A DNA stretch of 64,000 bases from Pengzhenrongella frigida (lineage in GTDB: Bacteria; Actinomycetota; Actinomycetes; Actinomycetales; Cellulomonadaceae). How positions within the stretch are numbered: the stretch's first letter is position 1; the number at the start of each line of letters is the position of its first letter. Below, in pieces: positions 23,442 through 32,195 of this stretch. Under the pieces are notes generated by a model that worked only from the letters and a program-made list of their open reading frames with translations, made no database searches and was not told the DNA's origin. The translations under genes were made by a program, and so were the position numbers. Location of the stretch: NCBI RefSeq assembly GCF_004168625.1, contig NZ_SDWW01000012.1, forward strand, positions 30,761-94,760, given 5' to 3'.

Positions 23442-25274
23442 ATGACCGCATCGCGGGCGCCGGAAGGCGACACAGAGGGCCCCGCGGCGCCCGAGGTCCC
23501 GCACCCCCGCACGGGGGTGCGGGACCTTCGGGTCCAGCGCATGGAGCTCGCCACCCGGCTGAGCGGGCCCGGGTCCGACGGCGTCGCTCGTCGCGCCGCC
23601 GTCGCCGAGCTCGTCACGACCCGGCTGACCGAGCTGTGGGAGACCGCGGTGGCGGACTTCCCGGCGGACGACGGCGGTACCTCGGGTGCCCCGATCACGG
23701 GGATCGCCCTGAGCGCCGTCGGGAGCATCGGGCGGGGCGACCCAAGCCCGGCGAGCGACCTCGACCTGGTGCTCGTGCACGACGGCCGGGGTCACAGCCC
23801 GGCCCAGCTCGCGGCCCTGGCCGAGCGGCTCTGGTACCCGATCTGGGACGCCGGGCTCGACCTCGACCACTCCGTGCGCTCGCTCGCCCAGTGCCGCCAG
23901 GTCGCCTCCAAGGACCTGCCTGCCGCCGTCGGACTGCTCGATCTGCGGCCCGTGGCGGGCGACGCCGTCGTCGCGCACCGGGCGAAGTCGGCCCTGCTCA
24001 GCGACTGGCGCGGGGCGGCCCGCCGCCGGCTGCCCGAGCTGCTCGGGTCGACCCGCGAGCGCGCCGACCGGCACGGCGAGCTGGCCTACCTCATCGAGCC
24101 CGACCTGAAGGAGGCGCGCGGCGGGATTCGCGACGCCGTCGTCCTGTCCGCCCTGGCTGCGACCTGGCTCACCGACCGCCCGCACGGCGCGGTGGACGAG
24201 GCCCACGCCCACCTGCTCGACGTGCGCGACGCCGTCCAGGTCGTCACCCGCCGCCGCACGAACCGGCTGCTGCTCGCCGACCAGGACGAGGTCGCCGCGA
24301 TGTGCGACTTCGACGATGCCGATGACCTGCTCGCGAGCCTCGCGGAGGCGGGCCGCATCGTCTCGTACGCGCTCGACACCACCGTGCGGCACGCCCGCCA
24401 GGCCCTGCAGCGCCCGACCGTGTCGCGCCGGCCCGTGCTCGTGCGCGGGCGCCGTCCGGCACCGAGCCTGCGCTCGGTCGGCCTCGGCCTGGTCGAGCAC
24501 GACGGCGAGCTCGTGCTCGGCGTGGATGCGCGGCCCGCGACCGACCCGCTGCTCTCGTTGCGCGCGGCGGCGACGGCGGCCCGCACCGGCCTCAACCTCT
24601 CTCCGGTCACGGTCGCGAGCCTGACCCTGACCCCGGCGATCCCGGTGCCGTGGCCGCGGCCGGCCCGGGAGTCGTTGCTCCAGCTGCTGGGCACCGGCTC
24701 GGCCCAGATCCCGGTCTGGGAGGCGCTCGACCTCGCCGGCGTCGTGACGACCTGGATCCCCGAGTGGGCCGCCGTGCGGAACCGGCCCCAGCGGTCGGCG
24801 ATCCACCGGCACACCGTGGACCGGCACCTGATCGAGACCGTCTCGCGGGTCACCCGGACGTACCAGAGCCACGAGGGCGCGGACGTGATGCTCGTGGCCG
24901 CGCTGCTGCATGACATCGGCAAACGGCCCGGCTCCCGGGACCACTCCGTGGAGGGGGCCCGACTGGTCGAGCCGATCATGACGCGGATGGGCTTCGCTGC
25001 CGACCAGATCGCCGACGTCACCCGGCTGGTGCGTCACCACCTCACGCTCGCCGACCTCGCCACGACCCGCGATCCGGAAGCCCCGGAGACGGTCGAGGCG
25101 TTGCTCGACGCCGTCGACCACCGGCCCGGGATGCTGCGGATGCTGCGCGCCCTGACGGAGGCGGACGCCTCGGCCGCGGGGCCGACCGCCTGGACCGCGT
25201 GGCGGGCCCGGCTGATCGACGACCTGACCGGCAGAGCCGCGGCGACGCTGGCGGGTACGCTGAACCGTCCGTGA
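23442..25274 (+). CDS. glnD: PII nucleotidyltransferase GlnD lacking ACT domains
   Basis: GlnD modifies and de-modifies PII. The nucleotidyltransferase motif [19 protein letters not shown] is at about residue 94, with conserved [13 protein letters not shown] further on. The HD hydrolase domain starts near residue 457 and has [15 protein letters not shown] at 488. The protein ends at residue 610, just after the helix [14 protein letters not shown] that in full-length relatives (about 800-890 residues) precedes two ACT domains. Those glutamine-sensing domains are missing, and ffh begins 27 bp later, so there is no room for them in any frame. Transferase and hydrolase active sites both look intact. 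Confidence 0.93.
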   Translation: MTASRAPEGDTEGPAAPEVPHPRTGVRDLRVQRMELATRLSGPGSDGVARRAAVAELVTTRLTELWETAVADFPADDGGTSGAPITGIALSAVGSIGRGDPSPASDLDLVLVHDGRGHSPAQLAALAERLWYPIWDAGLDLDHSVRSLAQCRQVASKDLPAAVGLLDLRPVAGDAVVAHRAKSALLSDWRGAARRRLPELLGSTRERADRHGELAYLIEPDLKEARGGIRDAVVLSALAATWLTDRPHGAVDEAHAHLLDVRDAVQVVTRRRTNRLLLADQDEVAAMCDFDDADDLLASLAEAGRIVSYALDTTVRHARQALQRPTVSRRPVLVRGRRPAPSLRSVGLGLVEHDGELVLGVDARPATDPLLSLRAAATAARTGLNLSPVTVASLTLTPAIPVPWPRPARESLLQLLGTGSAQIPVWEALDLAGVVTTWIPEWAAVRNRPQRSAIHRHTVDRHLIETVSRVTRTYQSHEGADVMLVAALLHDIGKRPGSRDHSVEGARLVEPIMTRMGFAADQIADVTRLVRHHLTLADLATTRDPEAPETVEALLDAVDHRPGMLRMLRALTEADASAAGPTAWTAWRARLIDDLTGRAAATLAGTLNRP

Positions 25275-25301
25275 TCTCGAACGAACGGTGAGGATGTAGC
25301 G

Positions 25302-26906
25302 GTGTTCGCCACGCTGTCCGATCGACTGACGTCGACCTTCAAGAACCTGCGTACCAAGGGCCGGCTGTCGGAAGCCGACATCGACGCCACGGTGCGGGAG
25401 ATTCGACGCGCCCTGCTCGACGCCGACGTCGCGGTGAGCGTGGTGCGCGAGTTCACCGGCAAGGTGCGCGAGCGCGCGCTCTCGGTCGAGGTGTCCGGCG
25501 CGCTCAACCCTGCCCAGCAGGTCGTCAAGATCGTCAACGACGAGCTCGTCGCGATCCTCGGCGGCGCGAACCGCCCGTTGGTCTTCGCGAAGACCCCGCC
25601 CACGGTCATCCTGCTCGCGGGCCTGCAGGGTGCCGGCAAGACGACCCTGGCCGGCAAGCTCGCGCTGCACCTGCGCAACCAGGGCCACACGCCGCTGCTC
25701 GTCGCGGCCGACCTGCAGCGCCCCAACGCCGTCACCCAGCTGAAGATCGTCGGGGAGCGGGCCGGCGTCCCCGTCTTCGCGCCGCACCCCGGCACCCAGG
25801 GGCACGCCGACGAGAGCCAGGCGGTGGCGGGCGACCCGGTCGCCGTCGCGCGCGAGGGCCTGGCGACCGCGGTCTCCCGCCAGCACGACATCCTCATCGT
25901 CGACACCGCCGGCCGGCTCGGCGTCGACGCCGAGCTGATGCAGCAGGCCGGCGACATCCGCGACGCCCTCGACCCGGACGAGATCCTGTTCGTGATCGAC
26001 GCGATGATCGGGCAGGACGCGGTCGCCACGGCCCAGGCCTTCGCCGACGGCGTCGGCTTCACGGGCGTGGTGCTCACCAAGCTCGACGGCGACGCCCGCG
26101 GTGGCGCGGCACTCTCGGTCGCCTCGGTGACCGGGCGCCCGATCCTGTTCGCGTCGACCGGCGAGAAGCTCACCGACTTCGAGGTGTTCCACCCGGACCG
26201 GATGGCCTCGCGCATCCTCGACATGGGCGACGTGCTCACCCTGATCGAGCAGGCGGAGAAGGCGTTCGACGCCGATCAGGCCGAAGAGCTCGCGGCCAAG
26301 CTCGCCTCCGGCACCGGATTCACGCTCGAGGACTTCCTCGTGCAGATGCAGCAGCTCAAGCAGATGGGGTCGATGAAGAAGATGCTGGGGATGCTCCCCG
26401 GCATGGGCCAGATGCGTGAGGCGATCGACAACTTCGACGAGCGCGAGGTCGACCGGGTCGAGGCGATCGTCCGCTCGATGACCCCGGGGGAGCGCCGCAG
26501 CCCGAAGATCATCAACGGCTCCCGCCGCGCCCGCATCGCGAAGGGTTCGGGCACGACGGCGACCGACGTCAACCAGCTGCTCGAACGGTTCGAGGGTGCG
26601 CGCAAGATGATGGCGCAGATGGCCAAGGGTGGCGGCATGGGCCTGCCCGGGATGGGCAACCTCCCGGGGATGGGCGGCAAGAAGGGCCGAGGGCGCAGCG
26701 CGCCGCCGGCCAAGGGCAAGAAGGGCAAGTCCGGGAACCCCGCCAAGCGCGCCGAGCAGGAGCGTCTGGCGGCGGCCGGTCCAGCGCCGGCGGCGCCGAA
26801 GGGGTCCGCGTTTGGCCTGGGATCCAAGCCCGCGTCGACCGACACCGACGGCCCCGCGGCTCCGCTCGAGCTGCCCGCCGGCCTGGAGAAGTTCCTCGGT
26901 CGCTGA
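25302..26906 (+). CDS. ffh: Signal recognition particle protein Ffh
   Basis: The 534-residue SRP54 GTPase binds signal sequences and 4.5S RNA. The N domain is followed by G1 GLQGAGKTTLAGKLA at residue 107, DTAGRLGVD and TKLDGDARGG; the methionine-rich M domain (about 330-450) includes LVQMQQLKQMGSMKKMLGML and SRRARIAKGSG. A Gly/Met-rich stretch and a Lys/Ala/Pro-rich tail of about 70 residues follow. The GTG at 25302 has GAGG 8 nt upstream. A TACGCT at about 25256 could supply its own promoter inside the glnD end. Confidence 0.95.
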   Translation: MFATLSDRLTSTFKNLRTKGRLSEADIDATVREIRRALLDADVAVSVVREFTGKVRERALSVEVSGALNPAQQVVKIVNDELVAILGGANRPLVFAKTPPTVILLAGLQGAGKTTLAGKLALHLRNQGHTPLLVAADLQRPNAVTQLKIVGERAGVPVFAPHPGTQGHADESQAVAGDPVAVAREGLATAVSRQHDILIVDTAGRLGVDAELMQQAGDIRDALDPDEILFVIDAMIGQDAVATAQAFADGVGFTGVVLTKLDGDARGGAALSVASVTGRPILFASTGEKLTDFEVFHPDRMASRILDMGDVLTLIEQAEKAFDADQAEELAAKLASGTGFTLEDFLVQMQQLKQMGSMKKMLGMLPGMGQMREAIDNFDEREVDRVEAIVRSMTPGERRSPKIINGSRRARIAKGSGTTATDVNQLLERFEGARKMMAQMAKGGGMGLPGMGNLPGMGGKKGRGRSAPPAKGKKGKSGNPAKRAEQERLAAAGPAPAAPKGSAFGLGSKPASTDTDGPAAPLELPAGLEKFLGR

Positions 26907-26921
26907 CCTGACCGCACGCAG

Positions 26922-26950
26922 TTGGGTCCGGGCCGCCGATCTGGCACAAT
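26922..26950 (+). promoter_or_regulatory. Promoter of rpsP-khpA
   Basis: TTGGGT (26922-26927) and CACAAT (26945-26950) are separated by exactly 17 bp, in the gap after ffh and 127 bp before rpsP. This is one of the best-matching promoters in the window. Confidence 0.65.
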
Positions 26951-26967
26951 GACCCGCTGTACCCGGT

Positions 26968-26990
26968 GCGGCGGACCCTCTAGCCGCCGC
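26968..26990 (+). other. Hairpin in the rpsP leader
   Basis: GCGGCGG (26968-26974) pairs perfectly with CCGCCGC (26984-26990) in the 110-nt leader of the S16 transcript. It could be a control element or simply a stabilising 5' structure. I do not recognise a known ribosomal-protein leader. Confidence 0.4.
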
Positions 26991-27076
26991 GACCGTGTCC
27001 TTAGGCCTGACGGCCCCCCTGCCCCCACGGGACGGGACGCCGGGTCATCCCAGCAGAAACCGGAGAGACCACCACC

Positions 27077-27508
27077 GTGGCCACCAAGATTCGTTTGAAG
27101 CGCTTTGGCAAGATCCGTCAGCCGTACTACCGCATCGTCGTCGCGGACTCGCGCAAGAAGCGCGATGGCCGAGTGATCGAGGAGATCGGCAAGTACCACC
27201 CCACCGAGGAGCCCTCGCTCATCGAGATCGATGGCGAGCGCGCGCAGTACTGGCTCGGGGTCGGCGCACAGCCGACCGAGCAGGTCGCCGTCCTCCTCAA
27301 GATCACGGGTGACTGGCAGAAGTTCAAGAACCTCCCGGGCGCCGAAGGCACCCTGAAGGTCAAGGAGCCGAAGCTCGACCCGAAGGCCGCCATCGAGGCC
27401 AACGCGGTCGCCGCCGAGAAGTCCAAGGCCAAGGCCTCGGAGAAGCGGGCCAACGCGGCCGCTGCTGCGGCCAAGGCTGCCGAGTCCGACGCGGACAAGC
27501 AGGCCTGA
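27077..27508 (+). CDS. rpsP: 30S ribosomal protein S16
   Basis: The first 85 residues are a standard S16 ([31 protein letters not shown]...). The total of 143 residues is much longer than the usual 80-90 because of an Ala/Lys/Glu-rich C-terminal tail, probably disordered or helical. Such tails are common in actinobacterial ribosomal proteins. GGAGAG is 9 nt before the GTG. Its stop overlaps khpA. Confidence 0.95.
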   Translation: MATKIRLKRFGKIRQPYYRIVVADSRKKRDGRVIEEIGKYHPTEEPSLIEIDGERAQYWLGVGAQPTEQVAVLLKITGDWQKFKNLPGAEGTLKVKEPKLDPKAAIEANAVAAEKSKAKASEKRANAAAAAAKAAESDADKQA

Positions 27509-27747
27509 TGCTCGCGGACGCGCTCGAGCACCTGGTGCGCGGCATCGTTGATCACCCGGACGACGTCCAGGTGTCCGCGAAGCCGCTCCGCCGGGGCGAG
27601 CTGCTCGAGGTCCGGGTCAACCCCGAAGACCTCGGGCGCGTGATCGGTCGAGGCGGCCGGACGGCGCGTGCACTGCGCACCGTCGTCGGCGCACTCGCCT
27701 CGGACGGACCGGTTCGGATCGACGTCGTGGATGTCGACCGACGCTGA
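27508..27747 (+). CDS. khpA: KH-domain RNA-binding protein KhpA
   Basis: The 79-residue protein is a single type II KH domain with the GxxG loop as IGRGGRTARALRTVV (about residues 48-62). It is the usual partner of rpsP and rimM in Gram-positive gene order, and KhpA proteins bind diverse RNAs, often with KhpB. The ATG shares one base with the rpsP stop, so translation is coupled. Confidence 0.93.
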   Translation: MLADALEHLVRGIVDHPDDVQVSAKPLRRGELLEVRVNPEDLGRVIGRGGRTARALRTVVGALASDGPVRIDVVDVDRR

Positions 27748-27803
27748 TCGCGTCCGCACGCACCTGCAGTACCGAAGTACAGCGAGCACCAGCACGAACC
27801 GAG

Positions 27804-27840
27804 AGGCCCGGTCCCGGAACATCGGGACCGGGCCTTTCGT
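27804..27840 (+). terminator. Rho-independent terminator between khpA and rimM
   Basis: A perfect 13-bp stem, AGGCCCGGTCCCG (27804-27816) with CGGGACCGGGCCT (27823-27835), a GAACAT loop and the tail TTTCGT. It divides the classic rpsP-khpA-rimM-trmD-rplS run, so rimM-trmD must depend on read-through or a promoter I cannot see. Confidence 0.85.
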
Positions 27841-27874
27841 GCAGACCACCTGTCGCGCAAGTCGGAGGAAACCC

Positions 27875-28426
27875 ATGCAGCTCACGGTCGCCCGGATCGG
27901 CCGCGCCCACGGGCTGCGCGGCGAGGTAGCGCTGGACCTGCGCACCGACGTGCCGCAGGAGCGACTCGTCGTCGGCGCCGTCCTGGCGACGGCACCGGCC
28001 ACCGCCGGGCCGCTGACGATCGCGCACGTCCGCTCGCTGCACGACAAGTGGTTCCTCACCTTCGAGGAGGTGACGGACCGCACCGGCTCCGAGGCGCTGC
28101 GCGGCGTCGAGCTGCTGGTCGAGTCGACCGCGAGCGACGAGGACGACGCCTGGTACCCGCACGAGCTCGCCGGGCTGCGCGCCGAGCACGTCGACGGCCG
28201 CACCCTGGGGACCATCGCGGGGCTCGAGCACCTGCCGGCGCACGACATGCTCGTGCTCGTCGAGGAGTCCGGCGCCCGCACGCTCATACCGTTCGTCCGG
28301 GCGATCGTGCCGGTCGTCGACGTCGCCGGTGGCCGTGTCGTGCTCGACCCGCCCGGCGGGCTGCTCGCCTCCGACGTGGCCAACCTCGTCATCTCCGATG
28401 AGACGTCCGGCCCCGGCGAGGCCTGA
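27875..28426 (+). CDS. rimM: 16S rRNA processing protein RimM
   Basis: The 183-residue factor assists maturation of the 30S head and binds S19. The N-terminal RimM beta-barrel begins [19 protein letters not shown]; the C-terminal PRC-barrel contains [21 protein letters not shown] and [19 protein letters not shown]. The ATG at 27875 follows GGAGGAA; the frame is open upstream but passes through the terminator stem. It ends 1 bp before trmD. Confidence 0.95.
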   Translation: MQLTVARIGRAHGLRGEVALDLRTDVPQERLVVGAVLATAPATAGPLTIAHVRSLHDKWFLTFEEVTDRTGSEALRGVELLVESTASDEDDAWYPHELAGLRAEHVDGRTLGTIAGLEHLPAHDMLVLVEESGARTLIPFVRAIVPVVDVAGGRVVLDPPGGLLASDVANLVISDETSGPGEA

Positions 28427-28427
28427 C

Positions 28428-29213
28428 GTGCGCATCGACATCGTCTCGATCTTCCCGGAGTACCTCGCGCCGCTCGAGCTGTCGCTCGTGGGCAAGGCGC
28501 GCACGTCCGGGCTGTTGGACGTGCACGTGCACGATCTGCGCGACTCGACCACCGACCGGCATCACACGGTGGACGACACGCCCTTCGGGGGCGGGGCCGG
28601 CATGGTGATGCGGCCCGACGTGTGGGGGGTGGCGCTCGACGGCCTGCTCGGCGAGGCCTCCCACCTGCTCATCCCGACGCCGTCGGGCACCACCTTCACG
28701 CAGCGGACCGCCGAGGCGCTCGCGACGCAGGAGCACCTCGTGATCGCGTGCGGCCGGTACGAGGGGATCGACGCCCGCGTCGCCGAGCACTACCGCGAGC
28801 GGGGCATCCGGGTCAGCGAGGTCTCGATCGGCGACTACGTGCTCAACGGCGGCGAGGTCGCGGCGCTGGTGCTGGTCGAGGCCGTGGCCCGCCTGCTGCC
28901 CGGCGTCGTCGGCAACCCGCAGTCGCTGGTCGAGGAGTCGCACGGCCTGGCCGGGCTGCTCGAGTACCCCGTGTACACCAAGCCACCGTCCTGGGCCGGG
29001 CTCGAGGCGCCCGACGTCCTGCTGTCCGGTCACCACGGGCGCGTCGAGCGCTGGCGCCGCGACCAGGCGCTGACCCGGACGGCCGAGCTGCGCCCGGACC
29101 TCATCGCCGCGCTCGACGTGGCGATGCTCGACCGCGCCGACCTGGCGCGGCTCTCCGAGCTGGGCTGGGCCGCCTCTGGCGGCGCGCTCCACCCGACGAC
29201 TGTGGCAGAATGA
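28428..29213 (+). CDS. trmD: tRNA (guanine-N1-)-methyltransferase
   Basis: TrmD makes m1G37 in tRNAs with G36, preventing frameshifting. The 261-residue SPOUT protein begins with the typical [13 protein letters not shown] from a GTG 1 bp after rimM. It carries [13 protein letters not shown], the SAM-binding trefoil-knot segment [11 protein letters not shown] with [11 protein letters not shown] and [12 protein letters not shown]. The tail includes [16 protein letters not shown] with the catalytic arginine region. Confidence 0.96.
   Translation: MRIDIVSIFPEYLAPLELSLVGKARTSGLLDVHVHDLRDSTTDRHHTVDDTPFGGGAGMVMRPDVWGVALDGLLGEASHLLIPTPSGTTFTQRTAEALATQEHLVIACGRYEGIDARVAEHYRERGIRVSEVSIGDYVLNGGEVAALVLVEAVARLLPGVVGNPQSLVEESHGLAGLLEYPVYTKPPSWAGLEAPDVLLSGHHGRVERWRRDQALTRTAELRPDLIAALDVAMLDRADLARLSELGWAASGGALHPTTVAE
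29206..29211 (+). promoter_or_regulatory. Possible -10 for rplS at the trmD end
   Basis: CAGAAT preceded by TGTGG resembles a -10 and lies on the trmD stop codon, about 150 bp before rplS. No good -35 is seen. The 148-bp gap suggests rplS has its own leader. Confidence 0.3.
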
Positions 29214-29361
29214 CCGGTCGGTGTGTTCCGGTCGCGTCTCTGCCACAGGGGTGACGATCACGATCTCTGGTCCACCCGCGTAATCCACGCCATCGGGACG
29301 CCCTTTCGCGGGTGTCCCTGACAACGCGCCTGACCTGTGGCAGCGCGAGGAAGCGAATGAC

Positions 29362-29721
29362 ATGCATACGCTTGATTCCGTCGACGCAGCATCGCTGCGG
29401 ACCGACATCCCGGCCTTCCGTGCCGGTGACACCCTCAAGGTCAACGTCAAGATCGTCGAGGGAACTCGTTCCCGCGTCCAGATCTTCCAGGGCATCGTGA
29501 TCTCGCGCGCCGGTGGCGGCGTGCGGGAGACCTTCACCGTGCGCAAGATCAGCTTCGGCTGCGGCGTCGAGCGCACCTTCCCGGTGCACTCCCCGGCGCT
29601 CGAGTCGGTCGAGGTCATCACCCGTGGTGACGTCCGCCGCGCGAAGCTGTACTACCTGCGCGCACTGCGCGGCAAGAAGGCGAAGATCAAGGAGAAGCGG
29701 GAGACCGTCCCGGCCAAGTAA
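29362..29721 (+). CDS. rplS: 50S ribosomal protein L19
   Basis: The 119-residue protein has the full L19 pattern: [55 protein letters not shown] and the basic C-terminus [21 protein letters not shown]. It sits at the 30S-50S interface. GAGGAAG lies about 9 nt before the ATG. A strong hairpin ends the unit. Confidence 0.97.
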   Translation: MHTLDSVDAASLRTDIPAFRAGDTLKVNVKIVEGTRSRVQIFQGIVISRAGGGVRETFTVRKISFGCGVERTFPVHSPALESVEVITRGDVRRAKLYYLRALRGKKAKIKEKRETVPAK

Positions 29722-29750
29722 GACCGCCGGACGCTCGACCAGTTCGCCCC

Positions 29751-29784
29751 GACGGGCGGTCACCGATCCTGGTGGCCGCCCGTC
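29751..29784 (+). terminator. Terminator after rplS
   Basis: GACGGGCGGTCACC (29751-29764) pairs with GGTGGCCGCCCGTC (29771-29784) with one G-U wobble and a six-base loop. There is no U-tract. Its position also argues against a lepB start at 29772. Confidence 0.75.
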
Positions 29785-29831
29785 GTCGCGTCGGATGTGC
29801 CCCGTGCGGCGAGCAGTGGCACAGTAAGCGC

Positions 29832-30584
29832 GTGATCGAGCATCCCGAGTCCGAGACCCCGCGCGATCGCACCGCATCCCACGAGGCTCGGCACGCTCCA
29901 CCGCAGCGGCAGCGCGCCAGCTCGTGGCTGCGCGAGACCGTCATCATCCTGGTCGGCGCCCTCGTGCTGTCGCTGATCATCAAGACCTTCCTGGTCCAGG
30001 CGTTCTTCATCCCGAGCTCGTCGATGGAAGACACGCTGCAGGTCGGCGACCGGGTGCTGGTGAGCAAGCTCGCACCCGGGCCGTTCGACGTCCGGCGTGG
30101 CGACATCGTGGTGTTCAAGGACCCCGGCGGATGGCTCCCGGCGACGCAGGCCGCGGAGCGCACGGCCCTGCAGGACGCCCTCAACTCGGGGCTGACCTTC
30201 ATCGGGCTGCTCCCGCAGGACTCCGGGGAGCACCTCATCAAGCGCGTGATCGGGCTGCCCGGCGACCAGGTGGTGTGCTGTGACGCCGACGGACAGCTCA
30301 CCGTGAATGGTGTCTCGATCGAGGAGCCGCAGCTCAAGCCCGGGTCGGTGCCGAGCGAGGTCCCCTTCGACATCGTCGTCCCCACCGACAGCTTCTGGGT
30401 CATGGGCGACAACCGGCAGAACTCGCGCGACTCGCGTGCACACCTCGGCGATCCGGGCGGTGGCAGCATCCCGCAGGCCAACGTCGTGGGCGTCTCGTTC
30501 GCGCGGGTGTGGCCGGCCAACCGCATGAGCCTGCTGCGGAACCCGACGGCCAACTTCGCGGGGGTCCCGGAGCCGTCCTCGTGA
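29832..30584 (+). CDS. lepB: Signal peptidase I
   Basis: The 250-residue membrane serine protease cleaves Sec and Tat signal peptides. A basic cytoplasmic N-terminus is followed by one membrane helix ([19 protein letters not shown]), then box B with the catalytic serine at residue 64 ([10 protein letters not shown]), box D with the catalytic lysine at 137 ([12 protein letters not shown]) and box E ([15 protein letters not shown]). I chose the GTG at 29832, 6 nt after CACAGT, as a leaderless start; the upstream GTG at 29772 lies in the rplS terminator. Confidence 0.93.
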   Translation: MIEHPESETPRDRTASHEARHAPPQRQRASSWLRETVIILVGALVLSLIIKTFLVQAFFIPSSSMEDTLQVGDRVLVSKLAPGPFDVRRGDIVVFKDPGGWLPATQAAERTALQDALNSGLTFIGLLPQDSGEHLIKRVIGLPGDQVVCCDADGQLTVNGVSIEEPQLKPGSVPSEVPFDIVVPTDSFWVMGDNRQNSRDSRAHLGDPGGGSIPQANVVGVSFARVWPANRMSLLRNPTANFAGVPEPSS

Positions 30585-30609
30585 TCGCAGCGATCCGCAG
30601 GCACCTCCC

Positions 30610-31392
30610 ATGGTGAGCCCGGCCGTCGTCGTCCGCCCGCAGGCCGTTCGCCCCCCGGCGCCGTCCCTGCGGCACGAGCGGGCCCTGCTCGGCGCTGGGG
30701 CGCTGGTGGTGGTGGGGATGGACGAGGTGGGCCGCGGCGCGCTCGCCGGGCCCGTCAGCGTCGGCGTCGTGGCCGTGGCGGCCACGACGCGGACCTGCCC
30801 GCGCGGGGTGGCGGACTCGAAGCTGCTCACGGCCGCGGCCCGGACCGCGCTGCTGCCGGCGCTGTCCCGGTGGGGACTGGCTCGCGCCGTCGGGCACGCC
30901 TCGGCGGCCGAGATCGACGCGTTCGGCCTCATCGTCGCGCTGCGACTGGCCGGGCAGCGCGCGCTCGCGCAGGTGGCCGACCTGATCGGCCCGGCCGCGG
31001 TCGTCCTGCTCGACGGTTCGCACGACTGGCTGTCCACCCCGGCCCAGGGTGAGCTGTTCGCACCGCCGACGGTTTCGGGCCCGGAGACGCCCAGCCCCGT
31101 CGTGCACATGCTCGTCAAGGCCGACCGGACGTGCGCGTCGGTGGCCGCGGCGAGCGTGCTCGCCAAGTGCGAGCGCGATGCGCTCATGACCGAGCTCGCC
31201 GCACGGCATCCCTCCTACGGGTGGGAGAACAACAAGGGTTACGGCTCACCCGAGCACCTCGCGGCGCTGCGGACGCACGGCGCGAGCCCGCTGCACCGGG
31301 TCAGCTGGCGGCTCCCGCTCGAGGACGAGCTGGAGCCCGCCGGGCGTCGCTCGGGCCCCACCGGCACCATCCACCCCATCGATGGGCCATGA
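30610..31392 (+). CDS. rnhB: Ribonuclease HII
   Basis: RNase HII nicks RNA in RNA-DNA hybrids and removes misincorporated ribonucleotides. The 260-residue enzyme has the catalytic Asp38-Glu39 in [15 protein letters not shown], Asp135 in VVLLDGSH and the later [18 protein letters not shown] with the fourth acidic residue. [14 protein letters not shown] is the C-terminal signature. A GTG one codon downstream is an alternative start. It ends just before the DUF2469 gene, overlapping that gene's promoter. Confidence 0.95.
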   Translation: MVSPAVVVRPQAVRPPAPSLRHERALLGAGALVVVGMDEVGRGALAGPVSVGVVAVAATTRTCPRGVADSKLLTAAARTALLPALSRWGLARAVGHASAAEIDAFGLIVALRLAGQRALAQVADLIGPAAVVLLDGSHDWLSTPAQGELFAPPTVSGPETPSPVVHMLVKADRTCASVAAASVLAKCERDALMTELAARHPSYGWENNKGYGSPEHLAALRTHGASPLHRVSWRLPLEDELEPAGRRSGPTGTIHPIDGP

Positions 31393-31399
31393 TGGGGTC

Positions 31400-31723
31400 G
31401 TGAGCGCGGAGGACCTGGAGAACTACGAGACCGACATGGAGCTGGCCCTCTACCGCGAGTATCGCGATGTGGTGGGCTTGTTCTCGTATGTCGTGGAGAC
31501 CGAGCGACGGTTCTACCTGGCGAACCAGGTGGACCTGCAGGTCCGCTCTGCCGCGGGCGAGGTCTACTTCGAGCTCAGCCTCGGCGATGCCTGGGTGTGG
31601 GACGTGTACCGCTCGGCCCGGTTCGTGAAGTCGGTCCGCGTCGTGACCTTCCGGGACGTGAACGTCGAGGAGCTCGCCAAGGCCGAGCTCGACCTCGGCG
31701 AGAGCGGTCCGTTCCCCAGCTGA
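31400..31723 (+). CDS. DUF2469 family protein
   Basis: The 107-residue acidic protein begins MSAEDLENYETDMELALYR and continues EYRDVVGLFSYVVETERRFYLAN, the invariant core of DUF2469, a family confined to actinobacteria and located beside rnhB in mycobacteria as well. Its function is unknown. CATGAT (31388-31393) ends 6 nt before the GTG, so the start is probably leaderless; an upstream ATG at 31382 lacks support. Confidence 0.9.
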   Translation: MSAEDLENYETDMELALYREYRDVVGLFSYVVETERRFYLANQVDLQVRSAAGEVYFELSLGDAWVWDVYRSARFVKSVRVVTFRDVNVEELAKAELDLGESGPFPS

Positions 31724-31838
31724 CCGGCCCTCGCCGCCCGACCCCAGGGCGCGCCCTCGCGCGGTGTTCCACCCCCGCGCTCGTGCACCGCCCGGTCGCG
31801 AACCGCCGCCCGGCACGGTGGGGCGCGGAGGTGGTCGC

Positions 31839-32195
31839 GTGCGAGCCAAGGACGCGGTGGGACGGTACGGCGAGAAGGTCGCTGCCGGGTACCTGGCCGA
31901 TGCCGGCTGGGAGGTGCTGGACCGCAACTGGCGCGGCCGGGACGGGGAGCTCGACATCGTCGCCCGCCGCGCCGGTGCGCTGATCGTCGTCGAGGTCAAG
32001 ACCCGGCGCGGGCTCGGCTACGGGCACCCGGCCGAGGCCGTCACCCCGCGCAAGCTCGCCCGGCTGCGCCGCCTGACGGCGCAGTGGCTCGCCGCCCACG
32101 ACGTGCGTCCGGCGTTCATCCGCATCGATGTCATCGCGGTGCTCGTGCCGCGCCGCGGGGCCGTGCAGCTCGAGCACCTGGTCGGGGTCGTCTGA
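31839..32195 (+). CDS. UPF0102 (YraN) nuclease-fold protein
   Basis: The 118-residue protein has the YraN pattern: GRYGEKVAAGYLADAGWEVLDRNWR, then DGELDIVARR and VVEVKTRRG, the Asp and ExK of an endonuclease-like fold related to Holliday-junction resolvases. Function in the cell is not settled. I chose GTG at 31839 with GGAGG 7 nt upstream instead of an earlier in-frame ATG at 31764 that gives a low-complexity extension. The 115 bp before it shows no clear promoter. The stop shares a base with comM. Confidence 0.9.
   Translation: MRAKDAVGRYGEKVAAGYLADAGWEVLDRNWRGRDGELDIVARRAGALIVVEVKTRRGLGYGHPAEAVTPRKLARLRRLTAQWLAAHDVRPAFIRIDVIAVLVPRRGAVQLEHLVGVV

Noticed and set aside
23442..25301. GlnD as a frameshifted pseudogene
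   Set aside because: Only 27 bp separate its stop from ffh, so the missing ACT domains are not lying in another frame; the remaining domains are intact.
29772..29831. Upstream GTG start for lepB
   Set aside because: It would place the coding start inside the rplS terminator stem and adds a Cys/Arg-rich segment unlike signal peptidases.
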